Part shown: positions 18,256-28,650 of the stretch, piece by piece
Layout: each line of letters opens with the position of its first letter
How positions within the stretch are numbered: position 1 is the first letter of the stretch
DNA from: Gammaproteobacteria bacterium
Lineage (GTDB): Bacteria > Pseudomonadota > Gammaproteobacteria > Steroidobacterales > Steroidobacteraceae
Assembly: GCA_025350055.1 (NCBI GenBank)
Contig: JANXYK010000029.1
Location: 157,540 to 221,539, forward strand
DNA: 64,000 bases
Direction of reading: 5' to 3'
Notes under the pieces: model-generated
What the model was told of the DNA's origin: nothing
Databases searched by the model: none
What the model saw: only the letters and a program-made list of their open reading frames with translations
Translations under genes and position numbers: made by a program

Positions 18256-19683
18256 TCATGACGCCGCAATCCGGCGCCGCTCGTTGGAGGGCGCCAATCC
18301 CAGGATCTCGCGGTACTTTGCCACGGTGCGGCGCGCCACCGGAATGCCCTCGCCGGAGAGCAGCTCGGCCAGGCGACTGTCGCTCAGCGGATTGCCCGGA
18401 TCTTCCTCGCGGATGAGCTTGCGGATCTTGGCGCGAATCGCGGTCGAGGAGGTGCCAGCGCCCCCGGCGCTTTCCACCTGGCTGGAGAAGAAATAGCGCA
18501 GCTCGAACACGCCGCGCGGGGTGTGCATGTATTTGCCGGAGGTGATGCGCGAGACCGTGGATTCGTGCATCTCGATGGCCTCGGCGATGTCGCGCAGGAT
18601 CATCGGCCGCATGTGCTCTTCGCCCTGCTCGAGGAAGTCCTGCTGCCGCTCGACGATCGAGCGCACCACTTTCAGCAGCGTATCCTGGCGGATCTCCAGG
18701 CTCTTGAGCAGCCAGCGCGCTTCCTGCAATTGGGTGCGCATGGTCGCGTGGCCGGCGCCGCGGCCGATCAGCTGCGCGTAGTCCTGGTTCACGCGCACGC
18801 GCGGGAGCGTGGTGCCATTGGCTTCCACCGACCAGCCGCGCGTGGTGCGGCGCACGAACACATCGGGCACCACGTATTCGGGCGCGGCGGAGCTCAACAC
18901 CGAGCCGGGCCGCGGATGGCAGGCGCGCACCAGCACCAGCGCCTGCGCGAGTTCCTCTTCATCGCAGGCGATCACGCGCCGCAGCGCGGCCGGGTCGCGA
19001 CCGGCCATGAGTTCGAGGTGCGAACGCGCGATGGTGCGCGCGCACTCGAGCCCCGGCGTGTCGGCTTCGAGCTGCACGAGCTGCAGCAGCAGGCATTCGC
19101 TTAGCGTACGGGCGCCGACGCCGGAAGGGTCGAGCGTCTGCACCATGATCAGTACGTTTTCGATCTCGGCGACAGTGCAATCAATTTCGGGCCGCAGTGT
19201 CGCGGCGACTTCCTCGAGCGCATCGCCCAGATACCCATTGTTGTTGATGGCATCGACAATGGCGCGCGCGATCGCCAGCTCGCGCGGCGTCAGCTGCGCG
19301 AGCTCCAGCTGCCAGAGCAGGTGATCGCGCAGCGAAGTCGCGCCCGCATCCGCGAATTCCTGCTGGCGCTCGTCATCGCCCGGGCTCCAGGGGTTTTCGG
19401 CCGGCCCGACGCTCTGGTCGTTCCAGCCATCGTCGATCACTTCGACCTGCGCCACCGGTTCGGGCGAGGCCTGCTCGCCGCCCATCTCGGTGGTGGCCAG
19501 CGGCTGGAAGGTGGCAGTGTCGTTTTCTTCATCCTGCTCGAGCATCACGTTGGATTCGAGTGCTTCGCGGATGTGCGCCAGCAGGTCGATGGTCGGCAGC
19601 TGTAGCAGCCGGATGGCCTGTTGCAGCTGCGGCGTCATCGTCAGCTGCTGGCCGAGGCGTAATTGCAATGAGGCTTTAAGCAT
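18256..19683 (-). CDS. rpoN: RNA polymerase sigma-54 factor
   Basis: 475 residues. Region I is Gln/Leu rich at the N-terminus (SLQLRLGQQLTMTPQLQQAIRLL, split here), followed by an acidic region II, core-binding domain, helix-turn-helix, and the RpoN box ARRTVAKYRE close to the C-terminus that reads the -24 element. It directs transcription that needs enhancer-binding ATPases. ATG at 19683. It follows lptB by 74 bases and precedes hpf. Confidence 0.97.
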   Translation of the reverse strand: MLKASLQLRLGQQLTMTPQLQQAIRLLQLPTIDLLAHIREALESNVMLEQDEENDTATFQPLATTEMGGEQASPEPVAQVEVIDDGWNDQSVGPAENPWSPGDDERQQEFADAGATSLRDHLLWQLELAQLTPRELAIARAIVDAINNNGYLGDALEEVAATLRPEIDCTVAEIENVLIMVQTLDPSGVGARTLSECLLLQLVQLEADTPGLECARTIARSHLELMAGRDPAALRRVIACDEEELAQALVLVRACHPRPGSVLSSAAPEYVVPDVFVRRTTRGWSVEANGTTLPRVRVNQDYAQLIGRGAGHATMRTQLQEARWLLKSLEIRQDTLLKVVRSIVERQQDFLEQGEEHMRPMILRDIAEAIEMHESTVSRITSGKYMHTPRGVFELRYFFSSQVESAGGAGTSSTAIRAKIRKLIREEDPGNPLSDSRLAELLSGEGIPVARRTVAKYREILGLAPSNERRRIAAS

Positions 19684-19765
19684 CAGCGTCTTTCACCTTC
19701 CATGGTGCGGACGCTCGGGCGCGAGTCAAGAATTTGCGAGAGTTCCAGTTTAGGCAACGGGCGGT

Positions 19766-20491
19766 CTACAAGCTGAATGATTCACCCAAGTACACCTCAC
19801 GGACGATGGGGTTGGCAAGCACTTCAGTGCCGGTTCCGGAAGCAATTACCGCACCGCGGTTCACAATGTACGCCCGGGTGCAGACGCCGAGCGTTTCGCG
19901 CACATTATGGTCGGTAATCAGCACGCCGATGCCGCGCGCCGCCAGGTCGCGGATGATGGTCTGGATGTCGGCCACCGACAGCGGGTCGACGCCCGCAAAG
20001 GGCTCGTCCAGCAGGATGAAGCGCGGCTCGGCCGCCAGCGCGCGCGCAATTTCCACGCGCCGGCGCTCGCCGCCCGAGAGCGACTGGCCCAGGCTCGCGC
20101 GCACGTGGCCGATGTGCAGCTGCTCGAGCAGTTCCTCGAGCCGGTGGTTTCGCGACGCAGCATCGAGTTCCGGACGCAGTTCCAGTATCGAGAGGATGTT
20201 GTCGGCGCTCGACATGCGCCGGAACACCGAGGCCTCCTGTGGCAGGTAACCCAGCCCCAGGCGCGCGCGCTCGTCGATGCCGAGGCCCGTGACATCGCGC
20301 TCATCGAGCAGGATGCGGCCGCTATCGGCGCCGATCAGGCCGACGATCATGTAGAAGGCCGTGGTCTTGCCCGCGCCGTTGGGCCCGAGCAAGCCCACGA
20401 CTTCGCCCGTGTTGATTTCAAGCGACAGGCTGTTCACCACCTGGCGGGTGCGATAGCTCTTGCACAGTTCCTGCGCGCGCAGCTTGCTCAA
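19766..20491 (-). CDS. lptB: LPS export ABC transporter ATP-binding protein LptB
   Basis: 241 residues, the usual length, if translation starts at TTG 20491. Walker [10 protein letters not shown], signature [15 protein letters not shown] and Walker [13 protein letters not shown] are all present. With LptFG it powers lipopolysaccharide extraction from the inner membrane. The TTG start overlaps the lptA stop in TTGA, so translation is likely coupled to lptA. No ATG or GTG at the family start is available; GTG 20509 would add six residues. Confidence 0.94.
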   Translation of the reverse strand: MSKLRAQELCKSYRTRQVVNSLSLEINTGEVVGLLGPNGAGKTTAFYMIVGLIGADSGRILLDERDVTGLGIDERARLGLGYLPQEASVFRRMSSADNILSILELRPELDAASRNHRLEELLEQLHIGHVRASLGQSLSGGERRRVEIARALAAEPRFILLDEPFAGVDPLSVADIQTIIRDLAARGIGVLITDHNVRETLGVCTRAYIVNRGAVIASGTGTEVLANPIVREVYLGESFSL

Positions 20492-21291
20492 GAGGTGGCG
20501 CCTGTCGACGCAGCGGCAGTAGCTGCGGGCGCTGCGCCGGGTGTCGCCGCCGGTGCCAGCGCGGGCGCGCCGCCGGGAGCGGCCCCTGGTGTTGTGCCCG
20601 GCGCGGCCCCAGGCGCTGCGCCTGGGGCAGTGGCCGGCGTACTGCCGGGTTTGCACGGGCGGATCGTGCCCTGCACGCGGCCGCCGCCGCCTGCGGTGTC
20701 CGAGCCCTGTGCGTGCACGCTGCGCTGCGCCAGGTTGTAGACGAACAGCGCGGCGCGCGTCTCGTTGCAGCCATCGCGTGTGATCCAGGCGTCGCCGCGC
20801 AGCCGGATCTCGCCGGCCCCCAGGTCGTACTCGATGCTACTGGCGTGGCCGCGCACGCCGGTGTCGCTCTCGAAGGTGGCGGGCGTGCCGGTGGCAAGCG
20901 CGGTGTTGAGCTTGCTGCCCAGGAAATGCACGCGCGCGCTGTCGGCCGTGAGCGTGCCCTGGGCCACGCGCACTTCGACCGCGCCGGTCAGCACCCAGTT
21001 GCTGTCGTTGAAGTTCAGGCTGGAGGCTTCGGCCACGTTGGCGCTGACATGCATCGGGCTGCCGCCCTGATACACGACGATGTCGTGCAGCACTACCTTG
21101 TCACGCTCGTAGTCCGCCGGTCCGCTGGCGCTGAAGCACAGGTTCCCGGTGGCGCAGGGCACTTCAGGCTCGCCAGCAGCCGCGCTGCGGTCCACGTACA
21201 GCAGCGCTACGGCCGCAGCCAAAGCAGGCAGCGCAGCCCATGCGGCCGCCGCCTGCAGTGGAACAGCCCGGTCAGTGCGTGAATTCGCCAT
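20488..21291 (-). CDS. lptA: Periplasmic LPS bridge protein LptA with long Pro/Ala/Gly tail
   Basis: 267 residues against about 185 in E. coli. Signal sequence around residues 12-40, then an OstA/LptA beta-jellyroll domain (about 45-205; [25 protein letters not shown]). From about residue 212 to the end is a low-complexity tail built of APGAAPG-like units. LptA polymers carry LPS across the periplasm from LptC to LptD. It overlaps lptC by 20 bases and lptB by 4. The tail is unusual and might be a flexible linker or cell-wall-penetrating stretch; that is inference. Confidence 0.88.
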   Translation of the reverse strand: MANSRTDRAVPLQAAAAWAALPALAAAVALLYVDRSAAAGEPEVPCATGNLCFSASGPADYERDKVVLHDIVVYQGGSPMHVSANVAEASSLNFNDSNWVLTGAVEVRVAQGTLTADSARVHFLGSKLNTALATGTPATFESDTGVRGHASSIEYDLGAGEIRLRGDAWITRDGCNETRAALFVYNLAQRSVHAQGSDTAGGGGRVQGTIRPCKPGSTPATAPGAAPGAAPGTTPGAAPGGAPALAPAATPGAAPAATAAASTGATS

Positions 21292-21820
21292 GAATGTGCG
21301 ATTCTAGTCGCAGGCTGTCGCTCTTCATATCGGCATGCAGCCCCGTCGCGCTGAGCCGGTTGCGTCCCCAGTCGATATTCACCAGGGCCGGCGTGTCGAG
21401 TTTTTGCTGCTGCAGGTCGACGTTCAGTGCTTCGGTGCGGATGCTGATCGGCGCCGCACCGAGCGCGCTGCTGGCCTGCACGTTGCCGCTAAGCTCGAGC
21501 TGCTGGGTGTCGGGTGGCATGAGTCCGTTTTGCGCGCTCAAGGTCCACGCGCTCCGGCCCTGGTGCGTGAACTGCGGATTGCTGAGCATCACGGGTGACT
21601 CCGGCGTGGCCTGCTCGATGCGCTCGGCGCGCAGGCGGAACTGCTCCAGTCCGTCGTTGCCGGTTTCCAGCAGGTCGGCCGAGATCGCGACATAGCCGGG
21701 TTCGGCGTTGCCATGGGCGACGGCCGTGGTGTTGGCGATGGGTTCAGGCCGCGGGCGCGCCTGCCACAACCACAGGCCCAGTGCAGCGGCGAACACCAGC
21801 AGCAGGCCCAGGCGCCGCAT
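21272..21820 (-). CDS. lptC: LPS export system protein LptC
   Basis: 182 residues. One N-terminal membrane segment (LGLLLVFAAALGLWLW, about 4-19), then a periplasmic LptC/OstA-like beta domain. It docks LptB2FG to LptA. Start at ATG 21820, which overlaps the kdsC stop as TGATG; a TTG one codon earlier is possible. Sequence similarity in this family is weak, so the call leans on length, topology and position between kdsC and lptA. Confidence 0.85.
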   Translation of the reverse strand: MRRLGLLLVFAAALGLWLWQARPRPEPIANTTAVAHGNAEPGYVAISADLLETGNDGLEQFRLRAERIEQATPESPVMLSNPQFTHQGRSAWTLSAQNGLMPPDTQQLELSGNVQASSALGAAPISIRTEALNVDLQQQKLDTPALVNIDWGRNRLSATGLHADMKSDSLRLESHIHGEFTH

Positions 21821-22317
21821 CAACGCCGCCGCGTGCGCGCGGCCAGCAGCGCATCGCAGATCTCGCGCACCGCGCCGCGTCCGCCCGGCAGGCGCGTGCG
21901 CCGATGGGCAACACGGCGCGCATCCGCGTGGGCATCGGCCACGGCGATCGCGAGCCCCACGCGCGCAAGCAAAGGCACATCGGGCGTGTCGTCGCCGATC
22001 GCCGCGCAGGCCTTGGCGGCGATGCCCAGCCGCGCGATGAGCTTTTCGAAGGCCGCGGCCTTGTCGTCCACGCCCTGCTGCAGTTCGCTGATGCCGAGGT
22101 CTGCGCAGCGGCGCACCACCGCGGCCGAATCGCGCCCGGAGATCACTGCGATCGTCACGCCAGCGCGTGCCAGCGCCTTGATGCCGTGGCCATCGCGCAC
22201 ATGGAAGGTTTTTTCGGTTTCGCCGTTCGCGCCGTAACGCAGCGTGCCGTCGGTGAGTACGCCATCGACATCGAGCACCAGCAGTTTGATCGCAGCAAGG
22301 GCAGTCGGACGGCGCAT
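21820..22317 (-). CDS. kdsC: 3-deoxy-D-manno-octulosonate 8-phosphate phosphatase
   Basis: 165 residues. HAD-superfamily phosphatase with nucleophile motif LDVDGVLTDG near the N-terminus, SGRDS as motif II, and GDDTPDVPLL as the acidic metal-binding motif. Removes phosphate from Kdo-8-phosphate to give Kdo, the inner-core sugar of LPS. ATG 22317 gives the family start, 5 bases after kdsD; longer in-frame ATGs lie inside kdsD. Followed with overlap by lptC. Confidence 0.94.
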   Translation of the reverse strand: MRRPTALAAIKLLVLDVDGVLTDGTLRYGANGETEKTFHVRDGHGIKALARAGVTIAVISGRDSAAVVRRCADLGISELQQGVDDKAAAFEKLIARLGIAAKACAAIGDDTPDVPLLARVGLAIAVADAHADARRVAHRRTRLPGGRGAVREICDALLAARTRRR

Positions 22318-22322
22318 CGCGC

Positions 22323-23318
22323 TTACACGACGCCGGCTCGCATCAGATCGTGCACGTTGAGCGCACCGACCAGGCACTGCGACTCATCGACCACCAGCAG
22401 CGCCGTGACGCGATGGGTTTCCATCAGGTGCGCCGCGGTCGCCGCGAGCTCGCGCGGCCCGATCCTGCGGCCGCCGGGCGTCATCACCTCGCGCATCGTC
22501 GCCTTGTGGATGTCAATGCGCTGATCGAGCGCGCGGCGCAGATCGCCATCGGAGAACACGCCGAGCGCGCGGCCCTCGGCATCGACCACGGCGGCGATGC
22601 CCAGTCCCTTGGCGCTCATCTCCACCAGCCCCGCGGCGAGCGGCGTATCGGGGCCGACGCGCGGCAGCGCCGCGTCGCGTCGCATGATGTCTTCCACGTG
22701 CATCAGCAGCCGGCGACCCAGGCTCCCGCCTGGATGCGCACGCGCGAAATCCTCGGCGGAGAAACCGCGCGCTTCCAGCACCGCCACTGCCAATGCATCG
22801 CCCATCGCCAGCGTGGCCGTGGTGCTGGCGGTGGGCGCGAGATTGTGCGGGCAGGCTTCCTGTTCGACGCTGACGTCGAGCGCGATGTCCGCGGCGCGCG
22901 CCAGCGTTGAGCCGGGCTTGCCGGTCAGCGCCACCAGCGGCACGGCCAGGCGCTTCAGGTGCGGCAGCAGCACCAGGATTTCCGCCGTCTCGCCCGAGTT
23001 GGAGAGCGCCAGCACCACATCCTGGCGCGTGATCATGCCCAGATCCCCGTGCCCGGCTTCGGCCGGATGCAGGAAGAAGGCCGGCGTGCCGGTGCTGGCT
23101 AGCGTGGCCGCGATCTTGCCGCCCACATGCCCCGACTTGCCCATGCCGGTGACGATCACCCGACCGGTGCAGGCCAGCAGCGTGCGACAGGCGCGGGCGA
23201 AGGCCGCATCGAGCCGCGTACTCAGCGCGTTGATGCCTTCCTGTTCGCGCTGCAGCGTGCGCCGCGCGCTCGCCAGCAGCGCGCTATCGTCGATGGCGGT
23301 AGCGCTTGCGGTGCCCAT
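22323..23318 (-). CDS. kdsD: D-arabinose 5-phosphate isomerase
   Basis: 331 residues. An SIS sugar-isomerase domain (about 40-175; GMGKSGHVGGKIAATLASTG in part, SNSGETAE) is followed by two CBS domains (about 205-330). It converts ribulose 5-phosphate to arabinose 5-phosphate, the first step to Kdo. The CBS pair probably regulates activity. First gene of the kds-lpt-rpoN run and divergent from ibaG. The mla transport genes found here in E. coli are absent. Confidence 0.93.
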   Translation of the reverse strand: MGTASATAIDDSALLASARRTLQREQEGINALSTRLDAAFARACRTLLACTGRVIVTGMGKSGHVGGKIAATLASTGTPAFFLHPAEAGHGDLGMITRQDVVLALSNSGETAEILVLLPHLKRLAVPLVALTGKPGSTLARAADIALDVSVEQEACPHNLAPTASTTATLAMGDALAVAVLEARGFSAEDFARAHPGGSLGRRLLMHVEDIMRRDAALPRVGPDTPLAAGLVEMSAKGLGIAAVVDAEGRALGVFSDGDLRRALDQRIDIHKATMREVMTPGGRRIGPRELAATAAHLMETHRVTALLVVDESQCLVGALNVHDLMRAGVV

Positions 23319-23426
23319 AGCCCGGCATCATAACGCGTCCGGCGATACTGCAAGCTCGCCGCTGCGAGTAAGATGCCGCCACCCGGCGGGCCTCTGCCGC
23401 CCTCGTGAATCCTTAGGTTCAATCGA

Positions 23427-24942
<1,516 letters not shown>

Positions 24943-25447
24943 GCGTGCATTTGTGTGGTGGCCCGCGTGAGCATGAGTGGCGCGGGCCCCTCCAAAGCTC
25001 ATCCCACACCACTTATGCCCACTCACGTCAGCGTACAAGCGCATGCCCAGTTCGTCGCGCGGCGGGGAACGGGCGATCCACACTCCGAACAGATCTCATC
25101 GCGCGTGCACCGCGATCAGTGCAACGCGACCAATGTGCAGGCTCACTCAGTTCGATACGCACCGCCGCGCGTGACTGACGGTGCGCTCAACTCTGGCCCC
25201 GGGGTGGATGAAATCGCACGTGATTGGGTCGCCACTTAGTTCCGCGTCCGCGCTCCGCGCGCAGCCAAGCGCAGGTGACCTGCATTGACCTGTACATCGA
25301 GGGTGGTTGGTCGAGCGTGTGGGGGTGGCCGCCCAAAGCGTGTATCGGGGAGCGACGGCGGCCACCCCCACACGCTCGACCGACCGCCCTCGATGCCCGC
25401 CAACTCAGGCTACGTGTGCTCTTGATCCCGCGCTGCTGCGCGACCGC
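24943..25447. other. Gene-free convergent region murA / degS-like
   Basis: About 505 bases with no supported gene. It holds a short GC hairpin right after murA (24960-24967 with 24981-24988, no T-run), about 300 bases without recognisable features, and the large 39-bp-stem hairpin at 25295-25395. Open frames here have no ribosome-binding site or family resemblance. No tRNA fold was found. Confidence 0.6.
25295..25395 (+). repeat. Long hairpin, copy 1 of a conserved-loop repeat
   Basis: Left arm 25295-25333 pairs along all 39 bases with right arm 25357-25395; only two positions (25304, 25308) are not Watson-Crick, and both are U-G if transcribed on the plus strand. The 23-base loop 25334-25356 (starts CAAAGCGTG, ends GGAGCGAC) is identical to the loop of the hairpin at 30609-30653 in the other orientation. 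No T-run follows. Confidence 0.85.
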
Positions 25448-26698
25448 CTAAACCTGTGCGGGGCGCTCAATCACCTTGCAAGTAACATCCGCCACCGCAG
25501 TCCCCCGTTGAACCCGCAGTTTCACCACCCCGCCTGGTTTCTGCGTAGCCAGCTGCTTGAGCAGTTCCTGCGCAGTGGCCAACGCGCGGCCATTGATGGC
25601 CAGCACGATATCGCCCTGGCGCAATCCTGCCGCCGCGGCCGGGCTGCCGCGGTAGAGGTTGATGATCACGACGCCGCCGCGCGCCAGGCCGCTCTGCGCG
25701 GCCTGTTCGGCGGTGTAGTCCTCGGGCACGATGCCGGTCCAGCCGCGGATCACGCGGCCGTGATCGAGGATGTCGCCCATCACGCCGCGCACCAGGTTGA
25801 CCGGGATCGCGAAGCCGATGCCCTCGACGCCAGTGGCGTCCAGGTTCTTGGCGATCACGGCGGTATTGATGCCCACGAGCTCGCCATTCGCGTTGATCAA
25901 TGCACCGCCGGAATTGCCTTCATTGATGGCGGCATCGGTCTGGATGAAATTCTCGAAGGTCGCGATGTTCAGCTGGTTGCGTCCGGTGGCGCTGACGATG
26001 CCGTGGGTCACGGTCTGCTGCAGCCCCAGCGGATTGCCGATGGCCAGCACGTCGTCGCCGACCTGCAGAAGATCGGAATGGCCCAGCGTCATCACGGGAA
26101 GCCTGTCGAGCTTGACCAGCAGCAGCGCGAGATCGGTGTCGGGGTCGCGCCCCACCACCTTGGCCTGTGCGACGCGGCCATCGGCGAGCTGCACATTGAT
26201 CAGCGTGGCATTGGCGATCACATGGTTGTTGGTGACGATGTGGCCGTCCTTGTCGACGATCACTCCGGAACCCAGCGCGCCCTGCACGCGCCGTTGCATG
26301 CGCGGCCAGTAGTCGCCGAAGAACTGTTCCATGCCCGAGGGCTGCACGCGCTCGACCACGACCCGGCTGGTGTAGATGTTCACGACCGCGGGCGCGGCGC
26401 GCCGCACGGCGCTGCCAAAGCGATGCAGTGGCGTCACCAGCTCGAAGGGCGCCAGCACTTCGGGTGCAGCCGTATTGCCAGTCGCAGCCGCTGCACCGGG
26501 GGTCGCTCCAGGGGTGCCTGCGGGTGTTGCGGCAGTGCCGGTGGCATAGGTAATCGGCGCCGTTTGTGAAGGCGCTTTGGGGAGCGTACGCACCAGCAGC
26601 TCGGGATTGAAGAAAACCACGATGAAGGCGAGCGCCAGGCCGCCGACCACGGCCCCGGCCAGGAAGACTACGCTGCGCCCCAGACTGCCCGGACTCAT
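25448..26698 (-). CDS. DegS-like membrane-anchored serine protease with PDZ domain
   Basis: 416 residues. One N-terminal membrane anchor (VVFLAGAVVGGLALAFIVVFF in two parts, about 10-30), a Pro/Ala/Gly/Thr linker (about 45-75), a trypsin-like domain with His159 (NNHV), Asp in DTDLALL and Ser263 (GNSGG), then a single PDZ domain (about 320-410; SPAAAAGLRQGDIVLAINGR). One anchor and one PDZ match DegS/AlgW, which cut anti-sigma factor RseA to start the sigma-E envelope response. No rseA or rpoE is visible nearby, so the partner is inferred. Divergent from petA. Confidence 0.87.
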   Translation of the reverse strand: MSPGSLGRSVVFLAGAVVGGLALAFIVVFFNPELLVRTLPKAPSQTAPITYATGTAATPAGTPGATPGAAAATGNTAAPEVLAPFELVTPLHRFGSAVRRAAPAVVNIYTSRVVVERVQPSGMEQFFGDYWPRMQRRVQGALGSGVIVDKDGHIVTNNHVIANATLINVQLADGRVAQAKVVGRDPDTDLALLLVKLDRLPVMTLGHSDLLQVGDDVLAIGNPLGLQQTVTHGIVSATGRNQLNIATFENFIQTDAAINEGNSGGALINANGELVGINTAVIAKNLDATGVEGIGFAIPVNLVRGVMGDILDHGRVIRGWTGIVPEDYTAEQAAQSGLARGGVVIINLYRGSPAAAAGLRQGDIVLAINGRALATAQELLKQLATQKPGGVVKLRVQRGTAVADVTCKVIERPAQV

Positions 26699-26749
26699 TT
26701 TCGGTTCCTTAATCTCGTCGTAGCGCGCCGGGCGCCACAACAGGATGTG

Positions 26750-26755
26750 TATAAT
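26750..26755 (+). promoter_or_regulatory. Putative petABC -10 box
   Basis: A perfect TATAAT 33 bases before the petA ATG. No good -35 is seen at 16-18 bases. On the other strand the overlapping TTATAC-like sequence could serve the divergent protease gene. Confidence 0.45.
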
Positions 26756-26788
26756 GCGACACTTCCCGGACAATCGTGAGCCTGAGCA

Positions 26789-27397
26789 ATGGCCGACCAA
26801 GAAGCGGTAGACCTCGATCGCCGCAAGTTCCTCACAGTAGCAACTGCCGCGACCGCCGGAGTGGGCGTGGTTTTCGCCGCTACCCCGTTCGTGGCGAGCT
26901 GGAGTCCTTCGGAGCGCGCCAAGGCGCTCGGGGCACCGATCACTGTCGATCTCTCGAAGCTCGAGCCCGGCATGATGCTCACCTACGTGTGGCGTAAACA
27001 GCCGATCTACATTTTCAAACGCACCCCCGAGACGGTGGCCAAGCTGGCCGCCCACGATGCGCAGCTCAAGGATCCCAAGTCGAGCGACTCGGACCAGCCG
27101 GCTTACGCCACCAATGAAATGCGCTCGCTCCGCCCCGATGTGGCCGTGCTGATCGCTACCTGCACACACCTGGGGTGCCTGCCCAAGCAGCGCTTCGAAC
27201 CGGCGGATGCGGAGCTGGGCGCCGACTGGCCGGGCGGTTTCCGCTGCCCCTGCCACGGTTCGCGCTTCGACCTGGCCGGCCGCGTGTTCAACGGTTCGCC
27301 CGCGTCGGTGAACCTGCGCGTGCCGCCCTACAATTTCGAGAATGACAACACGCTGGTCATCGGATCAGACGATGCCGCGGTACAGGGAGCGGCGTGA
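26789..27397 (+). CDS. petA: Ubiquinol-cytochrome c reductase iron-sulfur (Rieske) subunit
   Basis: 202 residues. N-terminal signal/anchor with RRKFLTVATAATAG resembling a Tat signal, then the Rieske domain with the 2Fe-2S motifs CTHLGC and CPCHGS (two Cys and two His). It passes electrons from quinol to cytochrome c1 in complex III. First gene of petABC; its TGA overlaps the petB start. Confidence 0.95.
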   Translation: MADQEAVDLDRRKFLTVATAATAGVGVVFAATPFVASWSPSERAKALGAPITVDLSKLEPGMMLTYVWRKQPIYIFKRTPETVAKLAAHDAQLKDPKSSDSDQPAYATNEMRSLRPDVAVLIATCTHLGCLPKQRFEPADAELGADWPGGFRCPCHGSRFDLAGRVFNGSPASVNLRVPPYNFENDNTLVIGSDDAAVQGAA

Positions 27398-28650
27398 TGG
27401 CAAGCAATGACGCGGCCTCCCAGGTCAATCAGGGGGCGGGGTTCATGGGCTGGCTGAACAAGCGCCTGCCGGTCAACAAATTCATCAGCGACCAGCTGCT
27501 TGAGTACTACGCCCCGAAGAATTTCAACGTCTGGTATTTCTTCGGTTCGCTGGCGCTGCTGGTGCTGGTGATGCAGCTGGTCTCGGGCATCTTCCTCACC
27601 ATGTTCTACAAGGTGGGCGACACCACCGCTTTCGAATCGGTCGAGTTCATCCGGCGCGAAGTGAGCTACGGTTGGTTGATCCAGTCCCTGCACGCGATCG
27701 GCGCTTCGGCCTTCTTCGTGGTGGTCTACCTGCACATGTACCGCGCGCTGATGTACGGGTCGTACAAGGCGCCGCGCGAGCTGCTATGGCTGTTTGGCAT
27801 GTTCATCTACCTGGCGCTGATGGCCGAGGCCTTCATGGGCTACGTGCTGCCCTGGGGCAACATGTCCTACTGGGCGGCCACGGTGATCATCAACATCTTC
27901 AGCACCATTCCGGTGATCGGCCCCGGCCTGGTGGAATGGATCCGCGGCGACTACGGCGTCGCCGATGCCACGCTCAACCGCTTCTTCTCGCTGCACGTGG
28001 TGGCGATTCCGCTGATTTTGCTGCTGCTGGTGGCACTGCACCTCGTGGCGCTGCGTCAGGTGGGCTCGAACAATCCCGACGGCATCGAGATCAAGGAAAA
28101 CAAGGGAAGTGACGGCAAGCCGGTCGACGGCATTCCCTTCCACCCGTACTACACGGTGAAAGACATCGTTGGCGTCGGCTTCTTCCTGACGCTGTTCGCG
28201 GTGGTGGTGTTCTTCGTACCCACCTTCGGGGGCCTCTTCATGGAAGAGGCGAACTTCGAGCCGGCCAATCCGCTCTCGACGCCCGAGCCGATCGCGCCTT
28301 CCTGGTACTTCACGCCTTACTACGCGATCCTGCGCGCGGTGCCGAACCAGCGCATCGGCGCGCTGCTGCTGCTGCTCGCAGTGCTGGCCTTCTTCTTCCT
28401 GCCCTGGCTCGATCGCTCGCCGGTGAAGTCGGTGCGCTATCGCGGCCTGTGGTTCAAGGGCATGCTGGCCGTGTTCACCGTTTCATTCCTCGCGTTGATG
28501 TACCTGGGCCTGAAGCCGGCCAGCGCCTCCTATGTGAACGCGGCGCGCGTGTTCGCCATCGGCTATTTCTCATTCTTTGTGCTGATGCCCTTGTACACCA
28601 AATGGGACCGGGTCAAGTCAGTGCCGAAGAGAGTCAGCTTCCATGAGTAA
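27397..28650 (+). CDS. petB: Cytochrome b of the bc1 complex
   Basis: 417 residues from ATG 27397; a GTG one codon earlier (27394) is an alternative. Multi-spanning membrane protein. Heme-ligand histidines lie in LHAIGASAFFVVVYLH and in FSLHVVAIPLILLLLVALH. The quinol-site PEW-type motif reads TPEPIAPSWYF. Start overlaps the petA stop (GTGATGG) and the end overlaps petC by 8 bases, so the three subunits are coupled. Confidence 0.96.
   Translation: MASNDAASQVNQGAGFMGWLNKRLPVNKFISDQLLEYYAPKNFNVWYFFGSLALLVLVMQLVSGIFLTMFYKVGDTTAFESVEFIRREVSYGWLIQSLHAIGASAFFVVVYLHMYRALMYGSYKAPRELLWLFGMFIYLALMAEAFMGYVLPWGNMSYWAATVIINIFSTIPVIGPGLVEWIRGDYGVADATLNRFFSLHVVAIPLILLLLVALHLVALRQVGSNNPDGIEIKENKGSDGKPVDGIPFHPYYTVKDIVGVGFFLTLFAVVVFFVPTFGGLFMEEANFEPANPLSTPEPIAPSWYFTPYYAILRAVPNQRIGALLLLLAVLAFFFLPWLDRSPVKSVRYRGLWFKGMLAVFTVSFLALMYLGLKPASASYVNAARVFAIGYFSFFVLMPLYTKWDRVKSVPKRVSFHE

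Noticed and set aside
20488..20657. Pro/Ala/Gly repeats of lptA as a frameshifted region
   Set aside because: The frame continues without break into the lptB overlap, so the tail looks genuine.
24960..24988. GC hairpin right after murA as intrinsic terminator
   Set aside because: Eight-bp stem but no T-run on either strand, so not called as a terminator.
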